The notes: generated by a model from the sequence alone, not told the origin. A stretch of DNA of 22,569 nt from an uncultured Oscillibacter sp. (GCA_910584075.1 CAJTZI010000036.1:1-22569); one strand, 5' to 3'. Shown: positions 5,368 through 13,824, numbered from the stretch's first letter. A program made the numbers and translations.

Positions 5368-8300
5368 ATGTATTACTGTCAACTGCACGTCTATTGTCTG
5401 GGCCGCCGGCAGGAGCTGTTCGATACGGTCAGGGCAATCCCTCCACTGGAGCATTTCACCCACACATTTTCAAAGAGCGACGCACCGGATCCCGCTCTGG
5501 CCGCCCAGGCAGACGTGATTCTGGCCGATCTGCGAGAGCTGGACGGAGATGCCGCAGGCCTGCTGGCCGCCGGGGAAAAAACGGTCCTGATCCTTCTGGC
5601 GGAGCGGGAACAGATCCCCGCCCTGGAGGACCGTCTGGACACGGCCGCGGACCTCTGGGTCCTCCCCATGTCCGCCGCGGAGATCTCCTTCCGCTTCCGG
5701 CGCCTCCAGGCCCGTATGAAAGAGCGTGCCGACGCCTGGCAGACCAGCCACTTCCTGGACGCCGCCATCGACAGCACCCCCAACCTCATCTGGTTTAAGG
5801 ATAAAAACGGCATCCATGAGAAGGTGAACGCCAGCTTCTGCGAGACCGTGGGCAAGACCAAAGCGCAGGTGCAGGGCCGGGGCCACGCCTACATCTGGGA
5901 CGTGGAGCAGGACGACCCCGCCTGCATTGAGTCGGAGCGGATTGTCATGGAGAACCGGGAGACCTGCGTGTCTGAGGAGACCATTCAGACCGGCGGCGGC
6001 ACCCGGCTGCTGACCACCTACAAGTCCCCCCTGTACGATCTGGACGGCAGCGTCATGGGCACCGTGGGCATCGCCATTGACGTAACCCAGGAGCGGGCCT
6101 ATGAGCAGGAGCTCATCGCCAAGACCCAGACCCTGGAGACCCTCTTCACCACCATGGACTGCGGCATCATGTGCCACAGCCTGGACGGCTCCCGTATTCT
6201 CAGCGTCAACCGGGCCGCCCTGGAGATTCTGGGATACCGGTCCGAGACGGAGCTGATGGCAGACGGGTTTGATATGATCGCCTCCTCCGTCCTGGATGAG
6301 GACAAACCAAGGCTGCGGAAGGCCATCCTCTCCCTGAGCCGGGAGGGCGACAGCGTCAATGTGGAGTACCGGGTCCGGCACACCAACGGCGCCCTCCTCC
6401 ACGTCATGGGCAACATCAAGCTGATTCGGGAGGGCGGCGAGCTGTTCTACCAGCGCTTTCTGCTGGACTGCACCGCCCAGAAGCAGCGGGAGCAGGAAGT
6501 CCAGGTCGAAACCGAGCGGCGGCACAGAAGCCTGGTCCAGGCCCTGGCCACTGACTACAATCTGGTGTACTTTTTCGATCTCCAGACCGGGCTGGGCGAG
6601 GCGCTCCGGACCCACGCTTGTCCTTTCGGCATTCTGAATTCCCTCTTCAACGGCGAAATGCCCCTTGACGCCAGCATGGAGCGATACATTCAGACCTGTG
6701 TCCTTGAGGACGACCGGGAAATGCTGCGGAAGGCCGTCTCCACGGATTCCCTGCGGGAGGAGCTGACCGACCGGGACACCTTCTACCTCAATTACCGCGC
6801 TGTCTGCGGCGATGAACTGCGCTACTTCCAGATGAAAGCCGTCCGCACCGGGGACTGGAACAGCAGCCGCGGCGTGGTGGTGGGCTTTCGCAGCGTGGAT
6901 GAGGAGACCCGGGCTGAGATGGAGAAAAAAGCCCTGCTGGAGGATGCCCTCTCCCAGGCCAACCGGGCCAGCAAGGCCAAGAGCGTATTCCTCTCCAACA
7001 TGTCCCACGACATCCGTACGCCCATGAACGCCATCATCGGCTTCACAGCCCTGGCCACCACCCACATCGACCAGAAGGAACAGGTGGCGGGATACCTCAA
7101 GAAGATCATGATCTCCGGCAACCACCTGCTGAGCCTGATCAACGACGTGCTGGACATGAGCCGCATTGAAAGCGGCAAGATCTATCTGGAGGAGAAGCCC
7201 TGTAGCCTGCCGGACATCCTCCACGGCCTGCGCAACATTGTCCAGGCAGACGTCCACGCCAAGCAGATGGAGCTCTATATGGACGCGGTGGATGTGAAAA
7301 ATGAGGGCATCTTCTGCGACAGGCTGCGGCTGAATCAGGTGCTTTTGAATCTGCTGGGCAACTCCATCAAATACACTCCCGCCGGCGGCGTGGTCTGCGT
7401 CCGGGTCATTGAAAAGCCCGGCGCCCCGGCCGGCTGGGCAAAATATGAATTTCACGTCAAGGACACGGGCATCGGCATGAGCGAGGAGTTTGTCTCCCAT
7501 ATCTTCGAGCCCTTTGAGCGGGAGCAGAATTCCACCACCAGCGGCATCCAGGGAACAGGCTTGGGCATGGCCATCACCAAAAACATCGTGGACATGATGA
7601 ATGGCTCCATTGACATCAAGAGCAAGCTGGGCTCAGGCACCGAGTGCATCGTCACCATCTCCTTCCGCCTGTGCTCCGAGGCGGCGATCCCCCAGACGAT
7701 CCCGGAGCTGAAAAACTGCCGGGCCCTGGTGGTGGACGACGACTTCAACACCTGCGACAGCGTCTCCAGCATGCTCCAGCAGATCGGAATGCGGGCGGAG
7801 TGGACCCTCTCCGGCAAGGAGGCGGTGCTGCGGACCCGTCAGGCAGTGATGCGGGACGACCAATACTACGTCTACATCATCGACTGGCTGCTGCCTGATA
7901 TGAACGGTGTGGAGGTGGCCCGCCGGGTTCGTGCAGAGTGCGGCGAGGATGTCCCGATCATCGTTCTCACCGCCTACGACTGGTCCGACATTGAGGATGA
8001 GGCCCGGGAGGCCGGCGTCACCGCCTTTTGCAGCAAACCCATCTTCCTCTCCGAGCTTCGTAGCTGCCTGCTCTCCGTGGTGGGCACGGAGGAGGAGCCC
8101 GCAGCTGAGGCGGCCGAGGCGCCCACAGTCCGCACAGGGCGTATCCTGCTGGCGGAGGACAACGAGCTGAATCAGGAGATCGCCCAGGCCATTCTGGAGG
8201 AGGCCGGCTTCTCCGTAGAGATCGCCGGAAACGGGCGGATTGCCCTGGAGATGCTGCGCGTGTCCCATCCCGGTCACTACCAGCTGGTGCTGATGGACGT

Positions 8301-8511
8301 CCAGATGCCGGTGATGAACGGCTACGATGCCACCCGGGCCATCCGGGGGCTGGAGAATCCGGAACTGGCCGCCATCCCCATTCTGGCCATGACCGCCAAC
8401 GCCTTTGAGGAGGATAAACAGGAGGCCCTCCGGTCCGGTATGAACGGGCACATCGCAAAGCCAATTGACATCGGCGAGCTGATGAAGGCCCTGGACACCG
8501 TACTGCGGTAA
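5368..8511 (+). CDS. Cytosolic hybrid sensor histidine kinase with tandem receivers
   Basis: A 1047-residue protein with no membrane segment. Order: a degenerate receiver-like domain (about 1-115; D54 kept in VILADL, but the acidic pair and the KP lysine are lost), PAS 1 (about 128-245, ending GIAIDVTQER), PAS 2 (about 250-372), a divergent PAS-like region (about 385-515), HisKA with NMSHDIRTPMNAIIG (H547), HATPase with LLNLLGNSIKYTPAGG, DTGIGMSEE and GTGLGMAITKN, receiver 1 (VVDDD, D839, LTAYD, SKP) and receiver 2 (AEDNELNQ, D977, MTANA, AKP). Both C-terminal receivers look functional. It would pass phosphate from H547 to its receivers in response to an intracellular cue read by the PAS domains. 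No partner regulator or phosphotransfer protein lies nearby. GGAGGA precedes the start. Confidence 0.95.
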   Translation: MYYCQLHVYCLGRRQELFDTVRAIPPLEHFTHTFSKSDAPDPALAAQADVILADLRELDGDAAGLLAAGEKTVLILLAEREQIPALEDRLDTAADLWVLPMSAAEISFRFRRLQARMKERADAWQTSHFLDAAIDSTPNLIWFKDKNGIHEKVNASFCETVGKTKAQVQGRGHAYIWDVEQDDPACIESERIVMENRETCVSEETIQTGGGTRLLTTYKSPLYDLDGSVMGTVGIAIDVTQERAYEQELIAKTQTLETLFTTMDCGIMCHSLDGSRILSVNRAALEILGYRSETELMADGFDMIASSVLDEDKPRLRKAILSLSREGDSVNVEYRVRHTNGALLHVMGNIKLIREGGELFYQRFLLDCTAQKQREQEVQVETERRHRSLVQALATDYNLVYFFDLQTGLGEALRTHACPFGILNSLFNGEMPLDASMERYIQTCVLEDDREMLRKAVSTDSLREELTDRDTFYLNYRAVCGDELRYFQMKAVRTGDWNSSRGVVVGFRSVDEETRAEMEKKALLEDALSQANRASKAKSVFLSNMSHDIRTPMNAIIGFTALATTHIDQKEQVAGYLKKIMISGNHLLSLINDVLDMSRIESGKIYLEEKPCSLPDILHGLRNIVQADVHAKQMELYMDAVDVKNEGIFCDRLRLNQVLLNLLGNSIKYTPAGGVVCVRVIEKPGAPAGWAKYEFHVKDTGIGMSEEFVSHIFEPFEREQNSTTSGIQGTGLGMAITKNIVDMMNGSIDIKSKLGSGTECIVTISFRLCSEAAIPQTIPELKNCRALVVDDDFNTCDSVSSMLQQIGMRAEWTLSGKEAVLRTRQAVMRDDQYYVYIIDWLLPDMNGVEVARRVRAECGEDVPIIVLTAYDWSDIEDEAREAGVTAFCSKPIFLSELRSCLLSVVGTEEEPAAEAAEAPTVRTGRILLAEDNELNQEIAQAILEEAGFSVEIAGNGRIALEMLRVSHPGHYQLVLMDVQMPVMNGYDATRAIRGLENPELAAIPILAMTANAFEEDKQEALRSGMNGHIAKPIDIGELMKALDTVLR

Positions 8512-8522
8512 CCGAAATCAGA

Positions 8523-8554
8523 CGCCCCCGCGCCGCTTTTGCGGCGCGGGGGCG
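8523..8554. terminator. Strong hairpin between converging genes
   Basis: A perfect 14-bp stem (CGCCCCCGCGCCGC with its complement) around a TTTT loop sits between the kinase stop at 8511 and the asparaginase stop at 8561. There is no long T-run on either side, but the stem is very GC-rich and the position between convergent genes fits a two-way terminator. Confidence 0.75.
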
Positions 8555-8560
8555 CTATCT

Positions 8561-9553
8561 TCATCCGGCGGGCCACAGAATGTCCTGGGCCACCGGCGTA
8601 TAGAAGAGGCGGGCGACCTCCTCCCGCCGCCGGGTCTGGCCCAGAATCCACATCAGCTTCGCCACCACCGCCTCGGTGGTCATATCATAGGCCTCCAGCA
8701 CCCCCAGTTCATTTTTCAGGGCGTGGCCCACGTGATACACCCCCAGGTCGCTGCCCTCGTTCTCCACCTGGGTGGTGAGAACCACGGTCTTTCCCGCCGA
8801 CATGGCGTCCCGGACGCAGTTGTACAGACCGCTGTCCTCCGGAAGCCCCCCCACGCCAAAGCTCTCGATAATCAGCGCGTTGTTCCGCTCCAGAAGATAG
8901 TCCGCAAGTCCCCGGCCCACGCCTGGAACCAGCTTCAAAAGAGCCACCTTCGTATCCAGCCGGTCATAGAACACGGGGGCTGTTCCGCACTCCTGCCGGA
9001 TATAGCGCAGCAGAACACCGTCCCGCAGGACGCCCAGGTCCGGATAGTTGATGCTGGAGAAGGCTTGGAAGCTCTTGGACCGGGTCTTTTTCGCCCGGGT
9101 GCCCAAAATCACCCGGCTGTTAAACACGATGGAGACTCCCGGCAGGTCCTCCGCCGCGCAGCGAAAGGCGTCCATCAGGTTCACCTTGGAATCTGTGGAG
9201 TCAAAGCCGATGGGCTTCTGGGCTCCGGTGAGGACGATGGGCTTGGGACTGCCCTGGATGAGATAGCTGAGAGCAGCCGCCGTGTAGGCCATGGTGTCTG
9301 TGCCGTGGGTGATGACAAATCCGTCGTACTCCTCGTATCGGGTCTGGACACTCCGGGCCATCATCTGCCAGTGGCCTGGGGTGATGTTGGTGCTGTCCAG
9401 ATTCAAAAGCTGGACGCAGTCCACGCCGCAGATGCCGGAGATGGCCGGGACCTGGGACAGCAGCTGCTCCGTGGTCAGCTCCGGCGTCAGTCCCCCCTCC
9501 GTCATCTCCGAGGCAATAGTGCCGCCGGTACCGATAAGCAAAATCCTCTTCAT
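8561..9553 (-). CDS. ansA: Type I L-asparaginase
   Basis: Hydrolyses L-asparagine to aspartate and ammonia. The 330-residue protein begins MKRILLIGTGGTIAS, with the first catalytic threonine at T12. FVITHGTDTMAYTAAALSY supplies the second triad (T85, D86), and GTRAKKTRSKSF supplies the lysine (K155 or K156). No signal peptide is present, so this is the cytosolic type rather than the exported type II. ATG at 9553 fits the family start; a GTG three codons earlier (9562) overlaps the stop of the preceding gene and is also possible. It is the last gene of a minus-strand series and ends just before the 8523-8554 hairpin. Confidence 0.93.
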   Translation of the reverse strand: MKRILLIGTGGTIASEMTEGGLTPELTTEQLLSQVPAISGICGVDCVQLLNLDSTNITPGHWQMMARSVQTRYEEYDGFVITHGTDTMAYTAAALSYLIQGSPKPIVLTGAQKPIGFDSTDSKVNLMDAFRCAAEDLPGVSIVFNSRVILGTRAKKTRSKSFQAFSSINYPDLGVLRDGVLLRYIRQECGTAPVFYDRLDTKVALLKLVPGVGRGLADYLLERNNALIIESFGVGGLPEDSGLYNCVRDAMSAGKTVVLTTQVENEGSDLGVYHVGHALKNELGVLEAYDMTTEAVVAKLMWILGQTRRREEVARLFYTPVAQDILWPAG

Positions 9554-9558
9554 ACGCC

Positions 9559-10656
9559 TCACCCCAGATCCCGGTGGTCCAGCGCCGCAAGACCAAAGCG
9601 GGCCGCCTCATCCACGGTATCCCGCTCCGCCTCGCTCTCCGCCCCCTGCCGCCGCTGCCGCAGCTGACGGAGAAACAGTCCCCGGAGGGAGTCCTCCTCC
9701 GCCCGGGCCCAGATATCCTCCGCCATGCGGGTGCGGTCCCGGAGCTCCAGGGCGTAGAACCGGTCCGCCAGGGCCTCCTGAAGCCCCCGGACGTCCGCGC
9801 CGCCCTCGCCGGTCTCTCCCGTCAGCAGAATACGGTACAGATGCCGGGCGGTGTCCTCCGGCAGGGCCGCCTCCACAGCGGAGCGGGGAGACCGGCCCGT
9901 CACGTCCACCTCCAGAATTTCATAGCGCCGCTGAGCAAAGGGGACAAACTCCAAAGAGATCTGTCCGCTCCCGCCGATGGTCCCCCGGTAGAAGCCCTTC
10001 TCCCCCAGCTCGTCAAAGCCCCGGCCCTCGATGCACCCAGGCCAGGCGCAGAGGGTCTTTCCAAATCGCAAGGGCTCCGTCCGCCTGTGGATATGCCCCA
10101 GGGCCAGATAGTGAAGACCGCTGGCGGCGATCTCCTCCCTCCGAACGGGGCCGTACCGGGCCTGCGGCGGGTCGATCTCCCCGTGGAGGAGGCCGATGTG
10201 GACCCGTCCGTCCTCCGGGGCCGCAAACCCCGTCAGAAAGCTCTCCGCCCGCTCCGAGGCGGTGAAGGCCCCGCCGTAAACCGTCAGGTTCCACTCCGGC
10301 AAATCCACGGCGGTCAGTCGTCCCTCCCGAAACACGTGCACATTTTCCGGCCAGCGAACGGTCATCCAGGGGCTGCCAGGTCCGGCCCAGTCATGGTTCC
10401 CCGGGGCAATGAAAACCCTGGCGTTCATCTGTCCCAGGGCCTCCGCCAGCTGCTCCCCGGTCTCCCGAAAAGCGCTGCCGCTGTCAAACAGGTCCCCCGC
10501 CAGCAGCACCAGATCAACGCCGTTCTGATTTACATAATTGGCAAGCCGGAATCCCAGCTCCCGGCTCTCCCGGCGGCGGCCCGCCGCCTGCCGGGCTGTC
10601 AGTGCGCCAAAGGCGCTGTCCAGATGGAAGTCCGCCGCGTGCAGAAAAGTCAACAT
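9559..10656 (-). CDS. SbcD/Mre11/YhaO-like metallophosphoesterase
   Basis: A 365-residue calcineurin-type phosphoesterase. The metal site is intact: AADFHLDS (D9, H11), LLAGDLFDSG (D55), IAPGNHDW (N87, H88), GLLHGEI and LALGHIHRR. The layout is that of SbcD/Mre11 exonuclease subunits, and particularly Bacillus YhaO, in which the catalytic domain is followed by a roughly 110-residue capping region. The usual partner, a large SMC-like ATPase (SbcC/YhaN), is not adjacent; the next gene is asparaginase. The start MLTFLHAADFH at 10656 is fixed by the family N-terminus; the ribosome site (GGAG) is weak. It follows the YbaK-type gene by 28 bp. Confidence 0.88.
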   Translation of the reverse strand: MLTFLHAADFHLDSAFGALTARQAAGRRRESRELGFRLANYVNQNGVDLVLLAGDLFDSGSAFRETGEQLAEALGQMNARVFIAPGNHDWAGPGSPWMTVRWPENVHVFREGRLTAVDLPEWNLTVYGGAFTASERAESFLTGFAAPEDGRVHIGLLHGEIDPPQARYGPVRREEIAASGLHYLALGHIHRRTEPLRFGKTLCAWPGCIEGRGFDELGEKGFYRGTIGGSGQISLEFVPFAQRRYEILEVDVTGRSPRSAVEAALPEDTARHLYRILLTGETGEGGADVRGLQEALADRFYALELRDRTRMAEDIWARAEEDSLRGLFLRQLRQRRQGAESEAERDTVDEAARFGLAALDHRDLG

Positions 10657-10684
10657 AACAACAACTCCAGCAGAAAATTTTCCC

Positions 10685-11158
10685 TCACTGCCACGCCTTG
10701 CAGACGTCCACCCACTCCACGAAGTTGGAGGAATACCTCTCCAGCTCCTCACAGGTCAGCTCAATGGCGCTGCTGCTGCTTCCGGCGGCGGGAAAGACTG
10801 TCTCAAACCGTCTCAGGGACACATCCAGATAGACCTTCACATCCTCCGGCAGGGCGAAGGGACAGACGCCCCCCACATCGTGGCCGATGAGATCATGGGC
10901 CTCTTCATGGGTCAGCATCTTGGCCTTGGTGTGGAACTGGGCCTTGTATTTGCCGTTGTCCACCTTGGCGTCCCCTGCCGCCACCACGATGACAGGACGC
11001 TCCTCCACCTTGAAGCTGAGGCTCTTGGCGATGCGGGCGCCCTCCACCCCCACCGCCACCGCCGCCAGCTCCACCGTGGCGGAGGAGACCTCGAACTCCC
11101 GGATGCGGCCCGCCATATCCCACTGCTCAAAATAGGCTCTTACTCTCTGGATCGACAT
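10685..11158 (-). CDS. YbaK/EbsC-family aminoacyl-tRNA deacylase
   Basis: A single-domain protein of 157 residues, the usual size of YbaK/EbsC proteins, which remove wrongly attached amino acids (for example Cys from tRNA-Pro) in trans. Recognisable features are IAKSLSFKVEERPVIVVAAG, which carries the conserved lysine, GKYKAQFHTKAKMLTHEEA, and the GHDVGGVCPFALPEDVKVYL signature characteristic of the family. The substrate amino acid cannot be told from sequence. It lies 41 bp after the ymdB-like gene with its own GAGAGG ribosome site and is probably part of that operon. Confidence 0.9.
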   Translation of the reverse strand: MSIQRVRAYFEQWDMAGRIREFEVSSATVELAAVAVGVEGARIAKSLSFKVEERPVIVVAAGDAKVDNGKYKAQFHTKAKMLTHEEAHDLIGHDVGGVCPFALPEDVKVYLDVSLRRFETVFPAAGSSSSAIELTCEELERYSSNFVEWVDVCKAWQ

Positions 11159-11199
11159 AATCGTTTTCCTCTCTTTTTCTTCAAAATATCCGTTGTCTC

Positions 11200-11973
11200 C
11201 TACCGCAGATCCACCCGCTCCACAGCGGTACAGAGGCCGGTGCCGCTGTCCAGCGTAAAGACGGCCCCCTGCATTTTACAGGCTCCCTCCGGCTGTCTGT
11301 ACCGCCCCGGCAGACCGCCCAGAAAGCTCTCCACCGACTGCCAGGGCTCAATGCCCAGCACGGACTCCGCCGGTCCGGTCATCCCCAGGTCCGTCAGGTA
11401 TCCGGTGCCCTTGGGATACACCCGCTCATCGGCGGTGGGCACATGGGTATGGGTTCCCCACAGAGCGCTGACCCGCCCGTCCAGATAGTACCCCATGGCC
11501 AGCTTTTCACTGGTGGCCTCGGCGTGGAAGTCCACCAGGGTGAAGTCCGCCTCTCCCTCTTTCAAAAGCCTGTCCGCCGTGGTAAAGGGGTTCTCCGCCC
11601 CCCAGGCCAGATCACAGCGTCCGATGAGGTTCATCACCCGTACCCGGACAGCCCCCAGGTCGAAGATCCCGCAACCGCGGCCTGGCGTCCTCCCGGTGTA
11701 ATTGGCGGGCCGCAGCAGCCAGGGGGTGTCCTCCAAAAAGGTCTTGATCTGCATCTTTCCAAAGGAGTGGTTGCCCAGGGTCACCGCGTCAGCCCCGGCG
11801 TCCCGGATGCGCTCCGCCTGCTCCGGTGTCAAACCCACACCGGCGGCATTCTCGCCGTTGACCACGGTAAAACGGATCTGCTTTAGCTTCTGCAAAGGCC
11901 GCAGGTTTTTCTCCAGGTGCCGCAGCCCCGGCTCCCCCACCACGTCGCCTATGGCCAGGATATGATATTGCAT
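11200..11973 (-). CDS. ymdB: YmdB-like metallophosphoesterase (TIGR00282 family)
   Basis: This 257-residue protein matches the YmdB/DR1281 phosphodiesterases, dimetal enzymes that hydrolyse 2',3'-cyclic nucleotides and influence biofilm and motility decisions in Bacillus. Metal-site motifs are AIGDVVGEPG (D10), VVNGENAAGVGLT (E41, N42), VTLGNHSFGKMQI (N68 and the presumed acid H69), VDFHAEATSEK and ALWGTHTHVPTADE. Family members usually read GNHTWD after the third motif; here it is GNHSFG, a modest divergence. GGAGGA precedes the ATG at 11973. It heads the series YmdB, YbaK-like, SbcD-like and asparaginase, and is divergent from the LysR gene. Confidence 0.9.
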   Translation of the reverse strand: MQYHILAIGDVVGEPGLRHLEKNLRPLQKLKQIRFTVVNGENAAGVGLTPEQAERIRDAGADAVTLGNHSFGKMQIKTFLEDTPWLLRPANYTGRTPGRGCGIFDLGAVRVRVMNLIGRCDLAWGAENPFTTADRLLKEGEADFTLVDFHAEATSEKLAMGYYLDGRVSALWGTHTHVPTADERVYPKGTGYLTDLGMTGPAESVLGIEPWQSVESFLGGLPGRYRQPEGACKMQGAVFTLDSGTGLCTAVERVDLR

Positions 11974-12071
11974 ATGCTTTCCTCCGCTGTTGAGATCATT
12001 TCATGGGGTAGTATATCAGAAAAGCCGCCTCTTGGAAAGGCTTGATTTGGATTCCTTTGGGAAAATAGGTG

Positions 12072-12100
12072 TTGTCTTTTACTAATATTTTCATTATAAT
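12072..12100 (+). promoter_or_regulatory. Promoter of the LysR-TRIC unit
   Basis: TTGTCT (12072-12077) and a consensus TATAAT (12095-12100) are 17 bases apart. The predicted start near 12107 would give a leader of about 190 bases before the LysR ATG. The promoter is embedded in the nested inverted repeats at 12081-12128. Confidence 0.6.
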
Positions 12101-12128
12101 GATTATAACTCTTATGAGAGATATTAGT
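12081..12128. repeat. Nested inverted repeats, candidate LysR operator
   Basis: ACTAATAT (12081-12088) and ATATTAGT (12121-12128) are perfect 8-bp inverted copies. Between them lie a second palindrome, CATTATAATG (12092-12101), and a third, CTCT-TATG-AGAG (12109-12120). Together they span the spacer, the -10 box and the start point of the LysR promoter. LysR proteins typically bind AT-rich dyads beside their own gene, so autoregulation is likely; the dyad for which the protein is specific is not known. Confidence 0.5.
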
Positions 12129-12147
12129 TTTTCTACTGAACGGACAG

Positions 12148-12173
12148 CCCGCCCTTTGAGCGGGGAGTTTTTT
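12148..12173 (+). terminator. Terminator-like hairpin inside the LysR leader
   Basis: CCCGC (12148-12152) and GCGGG (12160-12164) pair around a seven-base loop and are followed closely by six T (12168-12173). The stem is short, but the arrangement is that of an intrinsic terminator placed after the predicted start point and before the coding region. It could attenuate expression; it may also be fortuitous. Confidence 0.35.
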
Positions 12174-12224
12174 GCGCCCTGACGAACGATCACCGCCCGC
12201 ACCCGAGGCGTAAACCCCGGCATC

Positions 12225-12240
12225 CCGCCCCGCGGGGCGG
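12225..12240. repeat. 16-bp perfect GC palindrome in the LysR leader
   Basis: CCGCCCCGCGGGGCGG reads the same on both strands. It lies 57 bases before the LysR start and would fold into a strong RNA hairpin, with the central bases as loop. Together with the hairpin at 12148-12173 it makes the leader highly structured. The rest of the gap 11974-12297 holds no gene. Confidence 0.45.
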
Positions 12241-12297
12241 ATGTTGAAGAAGTCAAGCTCCCCCTCCTCCGTCAGGAGACACCAAAGGAGGTCCCCC

Positions 12298-13185
12298 ATG
12301 GCAGTAAAGCTGGAACTCTACCGCGTCTTCAAAGAGGTCGCCGAGACCGGCAACATCTCCGAGGCGGCCAAAAATCTCTACATCTCCCAGTCGGCGGTGA
12401 GCCAGTCCGTCAAGCAGCTGGAGACGGCCCTCCAGGCCCGGCTCTTCGCCCGCAGTCCCCGGGGCGTCACCCTCACCGGTGAGGGCCGGATGCTCTACCA
12501 ATACGTCCGCAGCGCTCTGGGACTCATCGCCACCGGAGAGGACAAGCTCTCCCAGGCCCAGCAGCTGCTGCTGGGCACCCTGGTCATCGGCGCCAGCGAC
12601 ACGGTGACCGGCCTGTTCCTGACCCCATACCTGGAATCCTTTCACCGGGAGCATCCGGGCATCCGGCTGAAAATTGTCAGCGGGCGCAGTGCAAAAGTGC
12701 TGGGGCTCCTGCGCTCCGGAGCCGTGGACATCGCCTTTGCCTCCTCCCCCGTGGAGACCGGCCTCACCGCCTGGCCCTGCTTTTCCACTCACACCGCCTT
12801 TGTGGCCGGCAGCGGCTACGGCTGCGATTTCGACCACGTCCACACCCTCCAGGAGATCGCCGCCTTTCCCCTCATCCTGCTGGAGCGGAAGGCCAGCAGC
12901 CGGGTTTTTCTGGAGCAGTATTTCGCCAAGGGCGGCATTACATTGACACCTGAAATCGAGCTCTCCTCCCGCCAGCTCCTGGTATCCCTGGCGGCCATCG
13001 GCCTGGGTGTGGCAGGGGTGACGCTGGAGTTTGTGAAGGAGGCTCTGGACGCCGGGGAGATCCGGCAGCTGAAAACGGACTTTGACGTCCCCGCCCGCAG
13101 CGTGGATATGTGCACCCTCCAGGACGTGACGCCTACCGCAGCGGCGGCGGCCTTCATGGAGATGGTGCGCTCCGGAAGGCGGTGA
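12298..13185 (+). CDS. LysR-family transcriptional regulator
   Basis: A 295-residue protein with the standard LysR plan. The N-terminal winged helix-turn-helix (residues about 1-62) includes FKEVAETGNISEAAKNLYIS, QSAVSQSVKQLE and LFARSPRGVTLTGEG. The C-terminal periplasmic-binding-protein-like effector domain starts near LLLGTLVIGASDTVTGLFL. AAAGGAGG lies six bases before the ATG at 12298; an in-frame ATG at 12241 has no such site. The TRIC-type gene begins 7 bp after the stop, so the pair is co-transcribed. Upstream nested dyads suggest self-control. Effector and targets are unknown; the divergent ymdB-like operon is a possible target. Confidence 0.93.
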   Translation: MAVKLELYRVFKEVAETGNISEAAKNLYISQSAVSQSVKQLETALQARLFARSPRGVTLTGEGRMLYQYVRSALGLIATGEDKLSQAQQLLLGTLVIGASDTVTGLFLTPYLESFHREHPGIRLKIVSGRSAKVLGLLRSGAVDIAFASSPVETGLTAWPCFSTHTAFVAGSGYGCDFDHVHTLQEIAAFPLILLERKASSRVFLEQYFAKGGITLTPEIELSSRQLLVSLAAIGLGVAGVTLEFVKEALDAGEIRQLKTDFDVPARSVDMCTLQDVTPTAAAAAFMEMVRSGRR

Positions 13186-13192
13186 GACGCCT

Positions 13193-13822
13193 GTGGATAC
13201 TGTCATTTTGATTGTCGAGCTGGTGGGCGTCCTCTCCTTCGCCGCCTCCGGGGCCATGACGGGCCTGCGGAAGAACATGGACCTCTTCGGCGTGTGCATC
13301 CTGGGTCTCACCACCGCCGTGGGCGGCGGCGTTCTCCGGGACGTCATCCTGGGCAGCACGCCCCCCGCCACCTTTCAGGACCCCATCTATGCCACCGCAG
13401 CGATTGCGACCTCCCTGGTGCTGTTCCTGCCCAGGGTCCGCCGCCTGCTGACCCGCAATCAGCCCCTGTACGACCTGGCCATGCTGGCCATGGACACCCT
13501 GGGCCTTGGCATCTTCACCGTCATGGGCGTCCAGATCGCCTACACCCACGTGGCGGAGCCCACGGTGTTTCTGCTGGTGTTTGTGGGGGTGGTCACCGGC
13601 GTGGGCGGCGGCGTCTTGCGGGACATGATGGCCGGGGACACGCCTTATATCTTCGTCAAGCACGTCTATGCCTCGGCCTCCCTGGCGGGGGCGCTGGCCT
13701 GTGCACTGCTGTGGCTCCCGGGGCTGGAGCTGTACGCCATGGGGGCCGGAGCTGTTACGGTGATCATCATCCGCTTCCTCTCCGCCTACTACCACTGGAA
13801 CCTGCCCCGGGCCCACGACTAA
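13193..13822 (+). CDS. TRIC/UPF0126-family membrane protein (YicG-like)
   Basis: A 209-residue membrane protein with about seven hydrophobic segments. It shows the internal duplication of prokaryotic trimeric intracellular cation channels: GGGVLRDVILG at residues 44-54 and GGGVLRDMMAGDTP at 138-151, each inside a three-helix repeat. The glycine kinks in these repeats line the pore in structurally known members. Bacterial family members conduct monovalent cations in vitro, and some are thought to carry amino acids such as glycine. The start is GTG at 13193, the first codon of MDTVILIVELVGVLSF, seven bases after the LysR stop, with GGTGAG upstream. Confidence 0.9.
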   Translation: MDTVILIVELVGVLSFAASGAMTGLRKNMDLFGVCILGLTTAVGGGVLRDVILGSTPPATFQDPIYATAAIATSLVLFLPRVRRLLTRNQPLYDLAMLAMDTLGLGIFTVMGVQIAYTHVAEPTVFLLVFVGVVTGVGGGVLRDMMAGDTPYIFVKHVYASASLAGALACALLWLPGLELYAMGAGAVTVIIIRFLSAYYHWNLPRAHD

Positions 13823-13824
13823 AA

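Noticed and set aside
5470..7500. A 676-codon open frame on the minus strand opposite the hybrid kinase
   Set aside because: It is antisense to a clear domain-complete kinase; the His/Gly/Val/Gln-rich composition is the normal mirror of GC-rich coding DNA. There is no ribosome site or homology.
9553..9562. GTG start for asparaginase overlapping the upstream stop
   Set aside because: It is possible, but the family N-terminus begins at MKRILLIGTGGT, so ATG 9553 was preferred. The choice is not certain.
12253..13371. A 372-codon minus-strand frame opposite LysR and the TRIC gene
   Set aside because: It spans two convincing genes and their junction, and its composition is typical of an antisense shadow.
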